Assembly (NCBI GenBank): GCA_963810485.1
Contig: CAWENQ010000005.1
Coordinates: 620,001-684,000 of the forward strand
Direction: 5' to 3'
Length of the DNA stretch: 64,000 nt
Origin: DATKFM01 sp963810485
GTDB taxonomy: Bacteria > Pseudomonadota > Alphaproteobacteria > Dongiales > Dongiaceae
Part shown: positions 17,401-27,613 of the stretch, in pieces
Layout of the letters: each line of letters starts with the position of its first letter
Numbering within the stretch: position 1 is the first letter of the stretch
The notes under the pieces: model-generated
The model's input: only the letters and a program-made list of their open reading frames with translations
The model's database searches: none
Told to the model about the DNA's origin: nothing
Program-made: the position numbers and the translations under genes

Positions 17401-18801
17401 CTATGTCAGCCGCGCGGCGCGGCGCCGGATCAGACTCTCGAATTTATCCTCAATGAATAGTGCTTCTTCCTTGCGCGGCGCAATCGCCAGAAAGTCGAGA
17501 ACGCCGAGTTGCTGGGTATCCTCGGCCATCACGACGATGCCGCGCCGCTCCGACAGGTCGAATTGCAGCCCTTGCTCGATGGTGATGTCGATGACCTCGT
17601 CGATCAGCGGCGCCGGAACGCGATGATGCGTGGCGATAAAGCTGTTGTCGCCATAGCCGGGGCCGAGCAGCAGCGAGGCGATATGATGGACCTGCGAACA
17701 ACCGCCGATGCGGCCGTTGATCTCGTTGAAGACCAGATCGCCGCCGGGCGTGATAACGCCATCGACGCTCAACCGGCCGGCCATGCCGAGGTCGCAGGAT
17801 ATGCGCGCCAGCTCGGTGGCGCCGGACACGAACCGAGCGCCTTGGAAGGCCGGCAGCGACGGTGGAATGACAAAGCCGGTGAAGACCGGCTCCATGCGTT
17901 GCTCGCCCCAATTCAGCAATTCTACGGCGCGGCGCCGCGGATCGACGGCGAACTCGGCATAGAGGCTGATCGATGACGGATAGTAGACCTCGACGATCAG
18001 CGGGGCGCGTTCATGATAGGCGAGCCGCTTCCAGATCGCCGCGACTGCCTTGCGCATCGCCGGGCCGTCTTCGGTATAGATCGCCTCGAGCGCGCCTTCG
18101 CCGCAGATATCGCGCTTGCGGCTCAGCACCAGATTGCCTTCGGCGCCGGAGTGTCGGTCCTGCTTGATGATCACAGCGTTAGTGGCGCCGATCAGGCGCA
18201 ATACCGCCCGGTCGAGTTCTTCGCGGCTGGCGACGATCTCGCCGGTCGCCAGCGGAATACCGCGCCCGGCGGCCAGAGCGCGAAACGCCCGCTTGTCGTT
18301 CAACATCTCGCAGCCGCCCTCATGGGCAAACGGCGTGAGAAGCGCGGAGTCCGGCAGCTCCAACTCCTGCGAAAGCGCAATGACAGCGCGGTCGCAAAGA
18401 TAGGGCGCCATGATCCAGTCCCTGCGATCGCCCATCAGGCCGCGCACCTTGTTGACGAAACGCGGTTCCAGCAGGTTTTGCGCCCCCAACGGCAATGGCC
18501 CGTGATTTCCGGGATCGGGCGAAAGGACGCGGATCTCATCGGGATCGCAATGTTTCCAGCCGGCGAGATAGCGCTTCATTGCCACCGAGGGCAGGCTGGG
18601 CAGCAGCACGATATCGCCCGGCTCGGCGAACCAGAGCATGCGCTGGGCGATGAGCGCGCTGCCGGCGCAGAACTCCGGTGTCAGGCCGGACGGGTCCGCC
18701 ATCATATTCTCATTGTCCACGTTGGCGACGACGATTTGCGGCGGCCGCAAATGTCCGTATGCACCGCGCGGCAGGCCCAGGGCATCGATAGCGTGTTGCA
18801 T
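17401..18801 (-). CDS. ATP-grasp ligase, PGM1-like (pre-ATP-grasp domain plus ATP-grasp)
   Basis: 466 residues. The N-terminal part (VVANVDNENMMADPSG, then LLPSLPSVAMKRYLAGWK) looks like the pre-ATP-grasp domain of peptide ligases related to pheganomycin ligase PGM1. The ATP-grasp core follows: VIIKQDRHSGAEGN near 215-228 supplies the nucleotide-binding lysine and glycine loop, and VFNEINGRIGG near 358-368 supplies the metal-binding Glu and Asn. The last 90 residues resemble the PGM1 C-terminal domain. Such enzymes join carboxylates to amines, often as peptide bonds. The pairing with an MFS gene 19 bp downstream points to a small secreted amide or peptide product. The subfamily assignment is from memory of motifs, not from a search. 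Confidence 0.75.
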   Translation of the reverse strand: MQHAIDALGLPRGAYGHLRPPQIVVANVDNENMMADPSGLTPEFCAGSALIAQRMLWFAEPGDIVLLPSLPSVAMKRYLAGWKHCDPDEIRVLSPDPGNHGPLPLGAQNLLEPRFVNKVRGLMGDRRDWIMAPYLCDRAVIALSQELELPDSALLTPFAHEGGCEMLNDKRAFRALAAGRGIPLATGEIVASREELDRAVLRLIGATNAVIIKQDRHSGAEGNLVLSRKRDICGEGALEAIYTEDGPAMRKAVAAIWKRLAYHERAPLIVEVYYPSSISLYAEFAVDPRRRAVELLNWGEQRMEPVFTGFVIPPSLPAFQGARFVSGATELARISCDLGMAGRLSVDGVITPGGDLVFNEINGRIGGCSQVHHIASLLLGPGYGDNSFIATHHRVPAPLIDEVIDITIEQGLQFDLSERRGIVVMAEDTQQLGVLDFLAIAPRKEEALFIEDKFESLIRRRAARLT

Positions 18802-18948
18802 GCTGATTCACTCGCTGCGTTGCAGGCAGAAGCCGGAAGGCAACAGCAATTCTTGGGATTCCGCCTAAGTATAAAAGGTATGGGGCGTCAAGAATCTGCG
18901 AATCGGAATACAAAAGAAAGTTTTGCGGAACTTGCCGCGAAATCAAGG

Positions 18949-19458
18949 TCAACTCTTTCGCCAGATATCTTCATAGTGAGTGTAGGTGAGGATATCGGTC
19001 ACGGTGCGCTCGTCCGGGGACAGTGGCATGAAAAGAGTCTCATCGATTACATAATTGCCGGAGCGGCCAATGAATCGCTCGAACTCGTAGAGGCAGGCGC
19101 CCTGGGTCGTCACGTAGTTGTAGTTGCCGAGCACCGCCTCCATGCCGCCGCCGCCATGCCAGTAATCGGCAACGCTCTTACCCGTCGGGTCGGAGCCGCG
19201 CGCTTCGATCTCGCGGATGCCGACACTGCGATATATGTATTCGAGCGGGTCGCGCCGCACTTCGACAAAGACGATACCGGGCAAATGGCCGGCAAAATCC
19301 GCGGAATTGATATCGGCGCTCGACGGCATCCGCCGCCCTTCGCGGCGGCGGTCCCAGTAGGCGTAGATATCGCGCACCGGTCCGCTGCATACGGAGAGAA
19401 ACTCCAGGGTCGTAATGACCTTCTGTATAGAACCCTGCGGTCGACCGCTTGCCATCAT
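18949..19458 (-). CDS. PAS domain-containing protein (PAS_5 family)
   Basis: With the ATG at 19458 it is 169 residues, the same length as its paralogue at 15556-16065, and GAGG lies just upstream; a longer reading from 19536 is less likely. The domain shows DIYAYWDRRREGRRMP, LPGIVFVEV, EYIYRSVGIREIEARGSDPTGK and the closing LTYTHYEDIWRKS. It is a lone sensor-like domain with no output module. It lies 147 bp upstream of the ATP-grasp gene on the same strand, so it may head that unit and could regulate it. Confidence 0.83.
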   Translation of the reverse strand: MMASGRPQGSIQKVITTLEFLSVCSGPVRDIYAYWDRRREGRRMPSSADINSADFAGHLPGIVFVEVRRDPLEYIYRSVGIREIEARGSDPTGKSVADYWHGGGGMEAVLGNYNYVTTQGACLYEFERFIGRSGNYVIDETLFMPLSPDERTVTDILTYTHYEDIWRKS

Positions 19459-19722
19459 CGGCCTCAGACGCACGGAGGAATTTTGGGCCGCGCGCAGTCT
19501 CAATGGTTTCAAGGCTTCCACAGTTTCATTGCGCAACGCAATTAAAAACGAAGATGGGTTCTGAATAATGGAGTCCGCATTCCTTTTCCACGGCCCGCCC
19601 GGCTACATTGTCTGATATTGCTGTTGGTCCCGGCATAGCCTACCCTCCGGGTCGTACCTGCTCCGGCTGCCAATAGCGGCGGCGGGCGCAGAAGAGAGGC
19701 TTGTTGCGCGCGGAACAGATCA

Positions 19723-21123
19723 ATGGAAACAGCAGCGGCGCTGTCCGGTCACAACACCCATGCGGCCCTGTTTGCCGAATTGCAGGCGCTCCTCGGTAAC
19801 CGCTTCTCGACGGCGCTGGCCGTGCGCGAGCAGCATGGCCACGATGAATCCTATCACGCCACCCATGCGCCTGATGCCGTTGTTTTTGCCCGGACGACCG
19901 AAGAGGTAAGCCAGATCGTCAGCGCCTGTGCGCGGTACCGCACGCCGGTCATAGCCTTCGGCACGGGTACGTCGCTGGAGGGCCATGTTGCCGCCCTGCA
20001 TGGCGGCGTCTGCCTGGATCTCAGCCAGATGAACAATGTCCTACGGGTCAGTGCCGAGGACCTGGACGTCACTGTCCAGGCCGGCGTCACGCGCAAACAG
20101 CTTAATGAGCATCTCAAGGAAACGGGCCTGTTCTTTCCGATCGATCCCGGAGCGGATGCTTCCTTGGGCGGCATGGCTGCTACTCGCGCCTCCGGCACCA
20201 ACGCAGTCCGCTATGGCACCATGCGAGAGAATGTCCTGGGCCTGACGGTGGTGACCGCTGACGGCCGGATCATCAAGACGGGGGGCCGGGCGCGGAAGTC
20301 GGCGGCCGGCTATGACCTGACCCGGATTTTCGTCGGTTCGGAGGGGACGCTGGGCGTGATCACGGAGGTGACGCTGCGCCTCTATGGCGTACCCGAGGCG
20401 ATCTCCGCGGCGGTGGGCTCGTTTCCGACGATTGAGGACGCCGTTAACACGGTGATCCAGACCATCCAGACCGGCATCCCTGTCGCCCGCATCGAGCTGC
20501 TGGACGAAGTGCAGATGGACGCCGTGAACCGCTACGCCAAGTTCGACTACCCGGTGCAGCCGACCCTGTTCTTCGAGTTTCACGGCACCGAGGCCGGCGT
20601 GGCCGAGCAGGCCGCGATGGTGAAGGAGATCGCCAGCGGCTATGGGGCCGGCGATTTCCGCTGGGCCTCAAAGGCGGAGGAGCGCAACCGCCTCTGGCAG
20701 GCCCGGCACAACGCCTACTACGCCTGCAAGGCGATGCGCCCGGGCAGCAAAGGCTGGGCAACGGATGTCTGTGTTCCCATCTCCCGTTTGGCGGAGTGCA
20801 TCTCTGAAACCAAGGCTGATCTGCGAAAGTCGACGCTTCTGGCGCCGATCGTCGGCCATGTCGGCGACGGGAACTTCCATGTGACATTCCTGGTCGATCC
20901 GGACCAGCCCGCGGAACTGGCGGAAGCAAAGCAACTCAACGAGCGCATGGTCATGCGGGCGCTGGCGCTGGGCGGCACCTGCACCGGGGAACATGGCATC
21001 GGCTATGGCAAGATCGACTTTCTTACCGCCGAACATGGCGATGCGGTCGCGGTGATGCGGCAGGTGAAGCTGGCGCTGGACCCCCAAAACATCATGAACC
21101 CCGGAAAAATTCTGCGTCTGTGA
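19723..21123 (+). CDS. FAD-binding oxidoreductase, D-lactate dehydrogenase (cytochrome)/GlcD-like
   Basis: 466-residue flavoprotein of the VAO/GlcD family, which oxidises 2-hydroxy acids such as D-lactate or glycolate and passes electrons to the respiratory chain. The FAD-binding half has VVFARTTEEVSQIV, PVIAFGTGTSLEGH, GADASLGGMAATRASGTNAVRYGT and AGYDLTRIFVGSEGTLGVITE. The C-terminal half has the metal/substrate histidines in IVGHVGDGNFH and GTCTGEHGIGYGK. Glycolate oxidase partners glcE/glcF are absent nearby, so D-lactate or another 2-hydroxy acid used by the single-subunit enzyme is likelier. A PAS_5 gene starts 7 bp after the stop. Confidence 0.9.
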   Translation: METAAALSGHNTHAALFAELQALLGNRFSTALAVREQHGHDESYHATHAPDAVVFARTTEEVSQIVSACARYRTPVIAFGTGTSLEGHVAALHGGVCLDLSQMNNVLRVSAEDLDVTVQAGVTRKQLNEHLKETGLFFPIDPGADASLGGMAATRASGTNAVRYGTMRENVLGLTVVTADGRIIKTGGRARKSAAGYDLTRIFVGSEGTLGVITEVTLRLYGVPEAISAAVGSFPTIEDAVNTVIQTIQTGIPVARIELLDEVQMDAVNRYAKFDYPVQPTLFFEFHGTEAGVAEQAAMVKEIASGYGAGDFRWASKAEERNRLWQARHNAYYACKAMRPGSKGWATDVCVPISRLAECISETKADLRKSTLLAPIVGHVGDGNFHVTFLVDPDQPAELAEAKQLNERMVMRALALGGTCTGEHGIGYGKIDFLTAEHGDAVAVMRQVKLALDPQNIMNPGKILRL

Positions 21124-21130
21124 GCCGTGC

Positions 21131-21622
21131 ATGAGCCAGAACCAATCCGGCCTGACAAAATTTTTCGATATCCGGGAGGAAGCGGTAACCCCGGCCACGC
21201 AGTTCATCAGCAAGAAGAACAAGCACCTCTATGACTGGTGGCGCAACGCCAATGGCGGCCTAATTCCGCCGCGCAAGATGTTCGACGTCACCGACCATAA
21301 GATGATCGTGGCCAACATCTTTTTGACCGAGGTGCTGCCCGACGGCGATTTTGTGTTCCGGCTGTTCGGCGAGGGCGTGATCCAGATCGTCGGCCGCAAC
21401 CGCAAGGGCGAACTGGTGCAGAAGGGGGCCTTGGGCGACTATGGGCATGCCCTCTATGAGTACTACCATATCGTGGTCGCCGGCCGCGTCTGCCGGATGT
21501 GCGAGGGGTCCTTGGCTTTCGCCGGCCGCGAACTGCGGAAATTCGAATCGATCGACTGCCCCCTCACTGACGATGACGGCAAGGTCACATTCATAGTCGG
21601 GGTCATGGACTTCATTGTTTGA
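21131..21622 (+). CDS. PAS domain-containing protein (PAS_5 family)
   Basis: 163 residues, start 7 bp after the FAD-oxidase stop, so likely co-transcribed and perhaps translationally coupled. It keeps the PAS_5 layout: LYDWWRNANGG, a conserved VTDHKMIVANIFLTEVLPDGDFVFRLFG core, YEYYHIVVAGR and the final VTFIVGVMDFIV. It is more divergent than the two minus-strand copies at 15556-16065 and 18949-19458. It has a single domain with no effector, and its position suggests sensing of the redox state or substrate of the neighbouring dehydrogenase. That is inference only. Confidence 0.8.
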   Translation: MSQNQSGLTKFFDIREEAVTPATQFISKKNKHLYDWWRNANGGLIPPRKMFDVTDHKMIVANIFLTEVLPDGDFVFRLFGEGVIQIVGRNRKGELVQKGALGDYGHALYEYYHIVVAGRVCRMCEGSLAFAGRELRKFESIDCPLTDDDGKVTFIVGVMDFIV

Positions 21623-21870
21623 ACCGCCGCAATGTCATTACCGGTCCATTGGCGAGTTGCCTGTCCCCATGGTTAAGAAACAGGAAAAATCCGGTTCAGA
21701 CGCGGTTCAGGTCAACTGCTCGAAGATGACCGCCGTTTGATTTGCGAGCCGTCACAGTTTTGCCACGGCATCAGCGAAGGCTGCCACACCACCTTATCGG
21801 GGATCGGAATGTTGCTGGAACGTAGATCGGGCCGCGCCAATGGGCATGGGCGGCGGTTGCAAGACGCCCT

Positions 21871-22044
21871 TCAATCCAGGAGTTTATCGTCCAGGTTGCG
21901 GATTTCCCGGTCCTTTTCGGCACGGACCCGGCCACGGTCAGGCTTGTCACGGCCGAATTTCACGCGATTCTCGGAAGCTCGCTTGGCTGTCGCCAGCTTC
22001 TCCCGCTGCTTGCGGTATTTGTTGAGGTTGACCAACTCTCCCAT
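21871..22044 (-). CDS. DUF4169 family protein (small, basic)
   Basis: A 57-residue gene found by reading the minus strand by eye. The ATG is at 22044 and the TGA ends at 21871. The protein starts MGELVNLNKYRKQREK and ends with DREIRNLDDKLLD, a highly charged helical sequence typical of DUF4169. In other alphaproteobacteria this gene usually sits between fumC and a ribbon-helix-helix gene; here those two are adjacent at 27614-29283 and DUF4169 is about 6 kb away. Function unknown. Confidence 0.82.
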   Translation of the reverse strand: MGELVNLNKYRKQREKLATAKRASENRVKFGRDKPDRGRVRAEKDREIRNLDDKLLD

Positions 22045-22199
22045 AGGATCACCGCTGATCGCCGCACCGTCTCAGTACGCGGCGTACCGGTCGTCGGATT
22101 ACATGCCAGACGACCAGATGCTACAATAGACTGAATTTTCCGCGGCGCAAAGAGAATGCTGCATTCGGCACGCGGACGTGAACAGGAGTTGCTCTGCGC

Positions 22200-25100
22200 A
22201 TGAAGAAGTTTCTCATCGAACTCGGCGTCCTGCTGGTGCTGCTCGTCGTCGCCGTCCTTGTCGGTCCGAGTTTCTACGACTGGAATCAGCATAAGCAGCT
22301 GATCACCGACGAGGCGCGTAAAGCCACCGGCCGGGATCTGGTGATCGATGGCGATATCTCCGCCGCCATCCTGCCGATGCCGACGATCTCCGTCGCCGGC
22401 ATCCGCTTCGCCAATGCCGAAGGCGGCAGCGCGCCGGACATGGTCACGCTCGAGACGCTGAAAGTCCGCGTCGCCCTGTTCCCGCTGATCCAGGGCAACG
22501 TGCAGATCGAAGAGATCACGCTGGTGAAGCCGGTGATCCTCCTGGAGAAGCTGCCGGACGGGAAGGGCAATTGGGAAATCACCCCGCCGGCCGCCGAGTC
22601 CGCCACCACCACGCCTGAACAAGGCGGTGGCGGCATGCCCGCGGTCAGCCTGGACAATGTCAATATCACCGACGGCACCTTGATCTACCGGGATGCCGTG
22701 GCAAAGAGCGAGCAGAAGATCGAAGCGTTGAACGCCAACCTGGCGGCCGCGTCATTGCAGGGGCCGTTCGGCGCCAAGGGCAGTCTGATCTATCAGGGGT
22801 TGCCGGCAACATTCGATGTTTCCACGGGCAGGATCGATCCGGCGCAGCCGGCGCCGGTCGCCATCGCCCTCGGCCTCGGGGGCGCGGGCAGCCAGGGCGA
22901 CGCCCAGATCAAGTTCACGGGCACGCTGGCCCAGGCTGCCGATGGCGTCAGCGCCGTGGGCAAGCTGGAGGGCGGCAGCGCTAATCTTGCGGCGGCCCTG
23001 GAGGCGGTGGCGCCGGGCAGCGGCAACGGTGCGCCGATCGCCTTGGACAAGCCGTTCAAGATTGCCGGCGACGTCAATTACACACCGACGGGCGGCAAGG
23101 TCGAGAAGTTCACCTTGTCGCTTGGCGATCTCTCGGCGGCGGGCGACGTCAGCTTTACCCCGGGAACGCCGTCCCAAGCCGCGGTCAAGCTGGCCATCAA
23201 CCGCATCGACCTGGATGCGCTGCTGGCCGGCGCGGCCGCCGAGCCGGCCGCGCCGGCCCAAGAATCCGCGCCGCCGGAGACGGGCGCTTTTGCTCTGCCG
23301 ACGGGGATCAATGCCGCAATCGATATCGCCATCGATGCCATCAGCTATCGCGGTGGCCTGATCGACAACACGAAGTTCGTCGGCGAATTGGCCAGCGGCG
23401 AGTTCGCGATCAAGCAATTCTCCGCCCAGCTGCCCGGCGGCGCCGCGGTTTCGGCTGCCGGCGCGCTGACGGCGGTGGACGGCAAGCCGCAGATCGGCGG
23501 CGCACTGGAGGCCAAGGCGGACAATCTGCGGGCGCTGCTGGACTGGCTGCAGGTGGCGCCGGCCGGCGTGCCGGCGGAACGGCTGCGCAGCCTGGCGCTG
23601 ACCAGCCGCTTCATCGCCGGTGCCGACTTGCTGGAGCTGGCGGACCTGGATCTAAAGCTGGACAACTCCCGGATCACCGGCGGCTTGCGGATCGCGCTGC
23701 CGAACGCCGGCCAGCAGAAAATGGCGTTCGGTGTCGGCCTGGCGATCGATCAGCTCAATGTGGACGCCTATATGCCACCGGCGGCAGCGCCGGCCGAGGC
23801 TGCACCGAAGCCGGCAGGGAGCGGCGGGTTGCCGTTGGACAGCCTGAAACCGCTGGCCGATCTGGACGCCAATGTGGAGCTGCGGGTCGGCAAGCTGACG
23901 GTCAATCAGCAGACGCTGCAGGGTGTCCATCTCGACGGCACGGTCACCGGCGGCACGCTGACGCTGCGCGATCTCTCGGTGAAAGAGTTCGCCGGCGGCA
24001 AGGTTGCGCTTAACGGCACGGTGACCGATCTCGCCGGCAATCCGCGGTTCGACACCAAGTTCGACCTCACCGCCAAGGACGCCAACAAGGCGTTCCAGGC
24101 GGCGGGCATGGGCGACCGGGTCAAGGGCAAGCTGGGCGCGCTGAAACTCGCCGGCGCGCTCGCGGGCGGCGCCCAGGATGTGAATTTCGATATCGATTTC
24201 GGTCTCAGCGGCATCGGCGCTTCCGGCCAGGCGAAGGGCAAGGCCTCCGGCATCGGCCAGGGCGTGGTGCCGCGCATCGATAGTGCGTTCAATGTCCAGG
24301 CGAAGGATGCCGGGCCGCTGCTGGCGCTGGCGGGCATCAAGGGCGATGTCAGCAAGCTGGGCGCGTTGTCGCTTAAGGGCAATGCGGCGAGCGGCGCCGA
24401 CGATCTCAACTACGATGTGACGATCTCGATTGCCGGCGCCGGCGCCAAGGGCAGCTTCAAAGGCCGCGTGCTCGCTTTGTCGTCCGCGGCACCGAGGGTT
24501 GATACCAAGCTGGACTTCTCCGCCGACAAGCCCGCGCCGCTGCTGGCACTGGCGGGCATGGCCGGGCCGGAGGCGAACAAGCTGGGCAAGATCGCCGCCA
24601 CCGGCTCCATGGCCGGCAACGCCAACGACATGAAGCTGGACCTGGCGCTGCAGGGCTTCGGCGGCGCGGCCACCGTGGCCGGCACGGTGCAAACCGCGGC
24701 CGCACCCGCGCCGACCAAGTTCGATCTCGCCGTCACCGCCAACCATCCGGAATTCCGTCAGCTCCTCTCGGCGCTGGTGCCTGGCTACAAGCCGGCGGCG
24801 GCCAAGCTCGGGCCCCTGCAGTTCTCCGCCAAGGCCCAGGGCAGCACCGACAAGGCGACCATCTCCGGTCTTTCGCTGCGCGCCGGCCAGACCTCGCTGA
24901 ACGGTCAGGCCAGCATGGACAAGAGCAGCGGCAAGCCGTTCTACAGCGCCGCGCTAAAGGGCGGCACTGTCGATGTGTCGCCGTTCATGCCGCCGCCTGC
25001 CAAGGGCGGCAGCGGCGGCGGCGAGCGCTGGTCGCGGGAGAAGCTGGACCTGTCGGCGCTCCAGTCGATGGATGCCGATGTGGATTTCAGCGCCGACCGT

Positions 25101-26764
25101 TTCATCGCCAACACCACTGTCATCGACAATCTGCAAGCGCAACTCACGCTGCGCGACGGCACGCTCACCATCAAGCAACTCAACGGCAATACCTATGGCG
25201 GCGTCATCGATTTGACGGGAACGCTGGCCAGCCGTGGCGTACCGACGTTCAACGGCCACGTAACCGGCAGCAACGTGGCCGTCAGCGAGCTGATGGGCGG
25301 CGGGTTCCTCGCAAAACGCATCACCGGTCCGGTGTCCTTCGACACCGACCTGGCATCCAGCGGCTACAGCATGGCCGACCTGGTCGGCGGCCTGCAGGGC
25401 AACGGCAAGGTCGACGGCTCCATCACCGTGCTCACGCAGGTGGAGCAACAGGTCGGCTCGGCGCTGTTGGGAATTCTTGGCCAACAGGTAAAACAACTGC
25501 AGGGCTTCACGGAGAGCGTCAATGCCGTCTATTCGGCCTTCACCGGCTCGCCGAACGCGCTGAACGGTACGTTCGACATCAATCAGGGTGTGCTGAATAC
25601 CCAGGATCTCAGCCTGACGAACAACCGGGCCAGGCTGCTGGCGACGGGCGACGCGAATATCGCCGCCTGGACCATGGATATGATCGCCAACATCTTTTCC
25701 CAGGAGTATCCGGACCAGCCTTATCTCAGCATCGATCTCGACGGGCCAATGGACGGGCCGAATACGAAGTTCAGCGGCAATGCCTTTGCCCGTGGCAGCG
25801 AGGAGTCGCAGGGCACCTTCGGCAGTCAATCGCCGACCGACATCTTCAACGGCATCATCCCCGGTCTGCCGGGTTCCGAGGGCGGTAGCGAGAGCGGCGG
25901 CGGCATAGGCATTCCCGGCATCGACGGCGTCATCCCGGGTATCGGCGGCGGCGATGCCGGCGTGGAGGGTGAAGGCGAAACGCCTGGCATCGGCGGGATC
26001 GGGACGGAGAACCTTCCCGATGCGCTTGGCGGCGAGCAGCAGCAACAGGAGACGGCGCCCGAAGGCGTAGCACCGGATGCCGCGTCTCCGGACGAGGCGC
26101 TCCCAACGAGGCCGCTCCCAACGAGGCCGCTCCGGGCGAAGCCCCGGCTGCGGAACAGCCGGCGGCCGAACCCGAGGCAGCCGCGCCGGAAGGCGAACAA
26201 CCGGCGGCAGAACCGGAGGCGGAACAGGCAGAGCCGGATGCCCCGGTGCCGCCGGAGAAACCGGAGACCCCCAGTGACTTCGGTCAGCAGCCGGCGGCAG
26301 AGCCGGAGGTCGCGCCTGAGCCGGCCCCAGAGCCGGTGCCCGAAGCCCAACCGGAGCCAGAGCCGGAAGCTCAGCCGGAACCGGCACCCCAGCCTGAACC
26401 GGAACCGCAGCCGGAGATCGCGCCCGAACCGGCACCGGAACCGGAGCCCCAGCCGCCGCCCGAGCCTGAGCCTCAGCCTGAGCCGGAGGTGGTGCCGGAG
26501 ATCGCGCCGCAGCCGGAGGCTGCCCCCGAGCCTGCACCGGAGCCGGCGCCCGAGGTTGCTCCTGAGCCTGTGCCCGACAGCGCGCCGGTGATTGTGCCGC
26601 AGCCTGAGGAATCGCAGACCGAGCAGCCGAAGAAGCGGAAGGCGACGGACGCACAGACGCAAGAGCAGCCGGCCGAAGAGGCCGTTCCGGAAGCGCAGCC
26701 GGAGGGCGAGCAGAGCACCGACCCCGGCACGATCGTGCCGTTGATCGAGCCAGAGCCGCAGTAG
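22200..26764 (+). CDS. AsmA family protein with long Pro/Glu-rich C-terminal tail, one frameshift
   Basis: A very large envelope protein. A single N-terminal membrane anchor (about residues 5-25) is followed by the AsmA N-terminal domain (YDWNQHKQLITDEA, then GRDLVIDGDI) and long beta-strand repeats ending near residue 1220 with the AsmA-like C-terminal domain. AsmA/TamB-type proteins span the periplasm and help move phospholipids to the outer membrane. A glycine-rich stretch follows, then a tail of Pro/Glu/Ala/Gln repeats. A missing base at about 26098 (GAG-GC-GCT) shifts the frame; restoring it extends the acidic PE-rich tail to TAG at 26764, about 1521 residues. Without it the tail would be an implausible Arg-rich run. 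Confidence 0.87.
26096..26570 (+). repeat. Pro/Glu-rich coding repeat region in the AsmA tail
   Basis: Degenerate short repeats encode PEPE, PAPEP, PQPE and AAPNE units. The clearest DNA repeat is a 15-bp unit, CTCCCAACGAGGCCG, in two perfect tandem copies at about 26100-26129, right at the frameshift site. Repeats of this kind expand and contract easily, and they are hard to sequence. Confidence 0.75.
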
Positions 26765-26766
26765 GG

Positions 26767-27579
26767 CTAGACGATTTCCACGGTCACCGCGCCGAGCCCG
26801 TCGAACGACGCTTCGACGCGGCCCGGGCGGTCGAGGCGAAGGGCCGCGACGATGCTGCCGAGGGTGATGATGTCGCCGGCGCGCAGCGGCGTCATTCGCG
26901 CCGCCGCATGATCCGCGAGCCAGGCCAGTGAATTTAGCGGATGGCCGAGAATGTCGCGGGCATTGCCGGCGCTGGCGATCTCGCCATCGACCGTGAATCG
27001 CCCGGGGATATCGGCGTCATCGGCCAGGATCGCCGATGGTTGTTCCGCACCGAGTACACAGCCGCAGGAAAAGAAGTCGTCGGCCACCAGGCTGGGCACG
27101 CCCGCGTTCCTGATATCCTGGAAGCGCCATTCGACGATTTCGACCGAGGTCATGACGGCCGCGATCGATGGCAACACACTGGCCCGATCATGGCCGCCGG
27201 GCCGTCCCGGCAGTGCCCTGGCGAGGCGCACGGCAATCTCGCATTCCAATCCAAGTTTTGAGTAGTCGGCGCGGCTGAGGGCGGCGTGGCCCCGATGCAC
27301 CGTGCCGGCATAGAGCGTGCCGGCGCAGGGGAAGGGGATGCCGAGCGCCGCCTGCATGGGCGGCGAGGTGGAGCCGATTTTCCAGCCCACCGGCGCACCG
27401 CGGCCGCGGGCGGCGATCAGCGGCCGCGCGGCCTCTTGCACCGCATAGCCATCGTCAAGCGATTGCGGCCGGAAGGCTTCGGGAATCGCTTCGATCGGCG
27501 GCTGCCGGCCGCCCCGGCGCTGGCGCAGGTCGGCGAGGAAGTCGGCGCAATCGCCGATGGCGTCGGGAGTCAGCGGCAT
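26767..27579 (-). CDS. 2-keto-4-pentenoate hydratase family protein (MhpD-like)
   Basis: 270 residues from the ATG at 27579, preceded by AAGGG; the longer reading to 27648 adds a non-homologous leader. Enzymes of this family hydrate 2-hydroxypenta-2,4-dienoate or decarboxylate oxalocrotonate in meta-cleavage of aromatics. The conserved metal-binding acidic residues appear in LGLECEIAVRLAR and in VEIVEWRF, with AGDIITLGS near the C-terminus. No other aromatic-degradation gene is in the window, so the substrate is open. Its stop lies 2 bp from that of the convergent AsmA gene. Confidence 0.86.
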   Translation of the reverse strand: MPLTPDAIGDCADFLADLRQRRGGRQPPIEAIPEAFRPQSLDDGYAVQEAARPLIAARGRGAPVGWKIGSTSPPMQAALGIPFPCAGTLYAGTVHRGHAALSRADYSKLGLECEIAVRLARALPGRPGGHDRASVLPSIAAVMTSVEIVEWRFQDIRNAGVPSLVADDFFSCGCVLGAEQPSAILADDADIPGRFTVDGEIASAGNARDILGHPLNSLAWLADHAAARMTPLRAGDIITLGSIVAALRLDRPGRVEASFDGLGAVTVEIV

Positions 27580-27613
27580 GTGTCGTCGTGCCCTTTGTGA
27601 CTTTGCGGTGAAA

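Noticed and set aside
18710..18952. 80-codon minus-strand frame before the ATP-grasp gene as a peptide precursor for the ligase
   Set aside because: It overlaps the ligase gene for most of its length and shows no leader/core pattern or ribosome site.
24954..26654. Long open frames opposite the AsmA gene, including an Arg/Leu-rich one across the tail
   Set aside because: They are mirror frames of GC-rich, repetitive coding DNA with no ribosome site and no recognisable domain.
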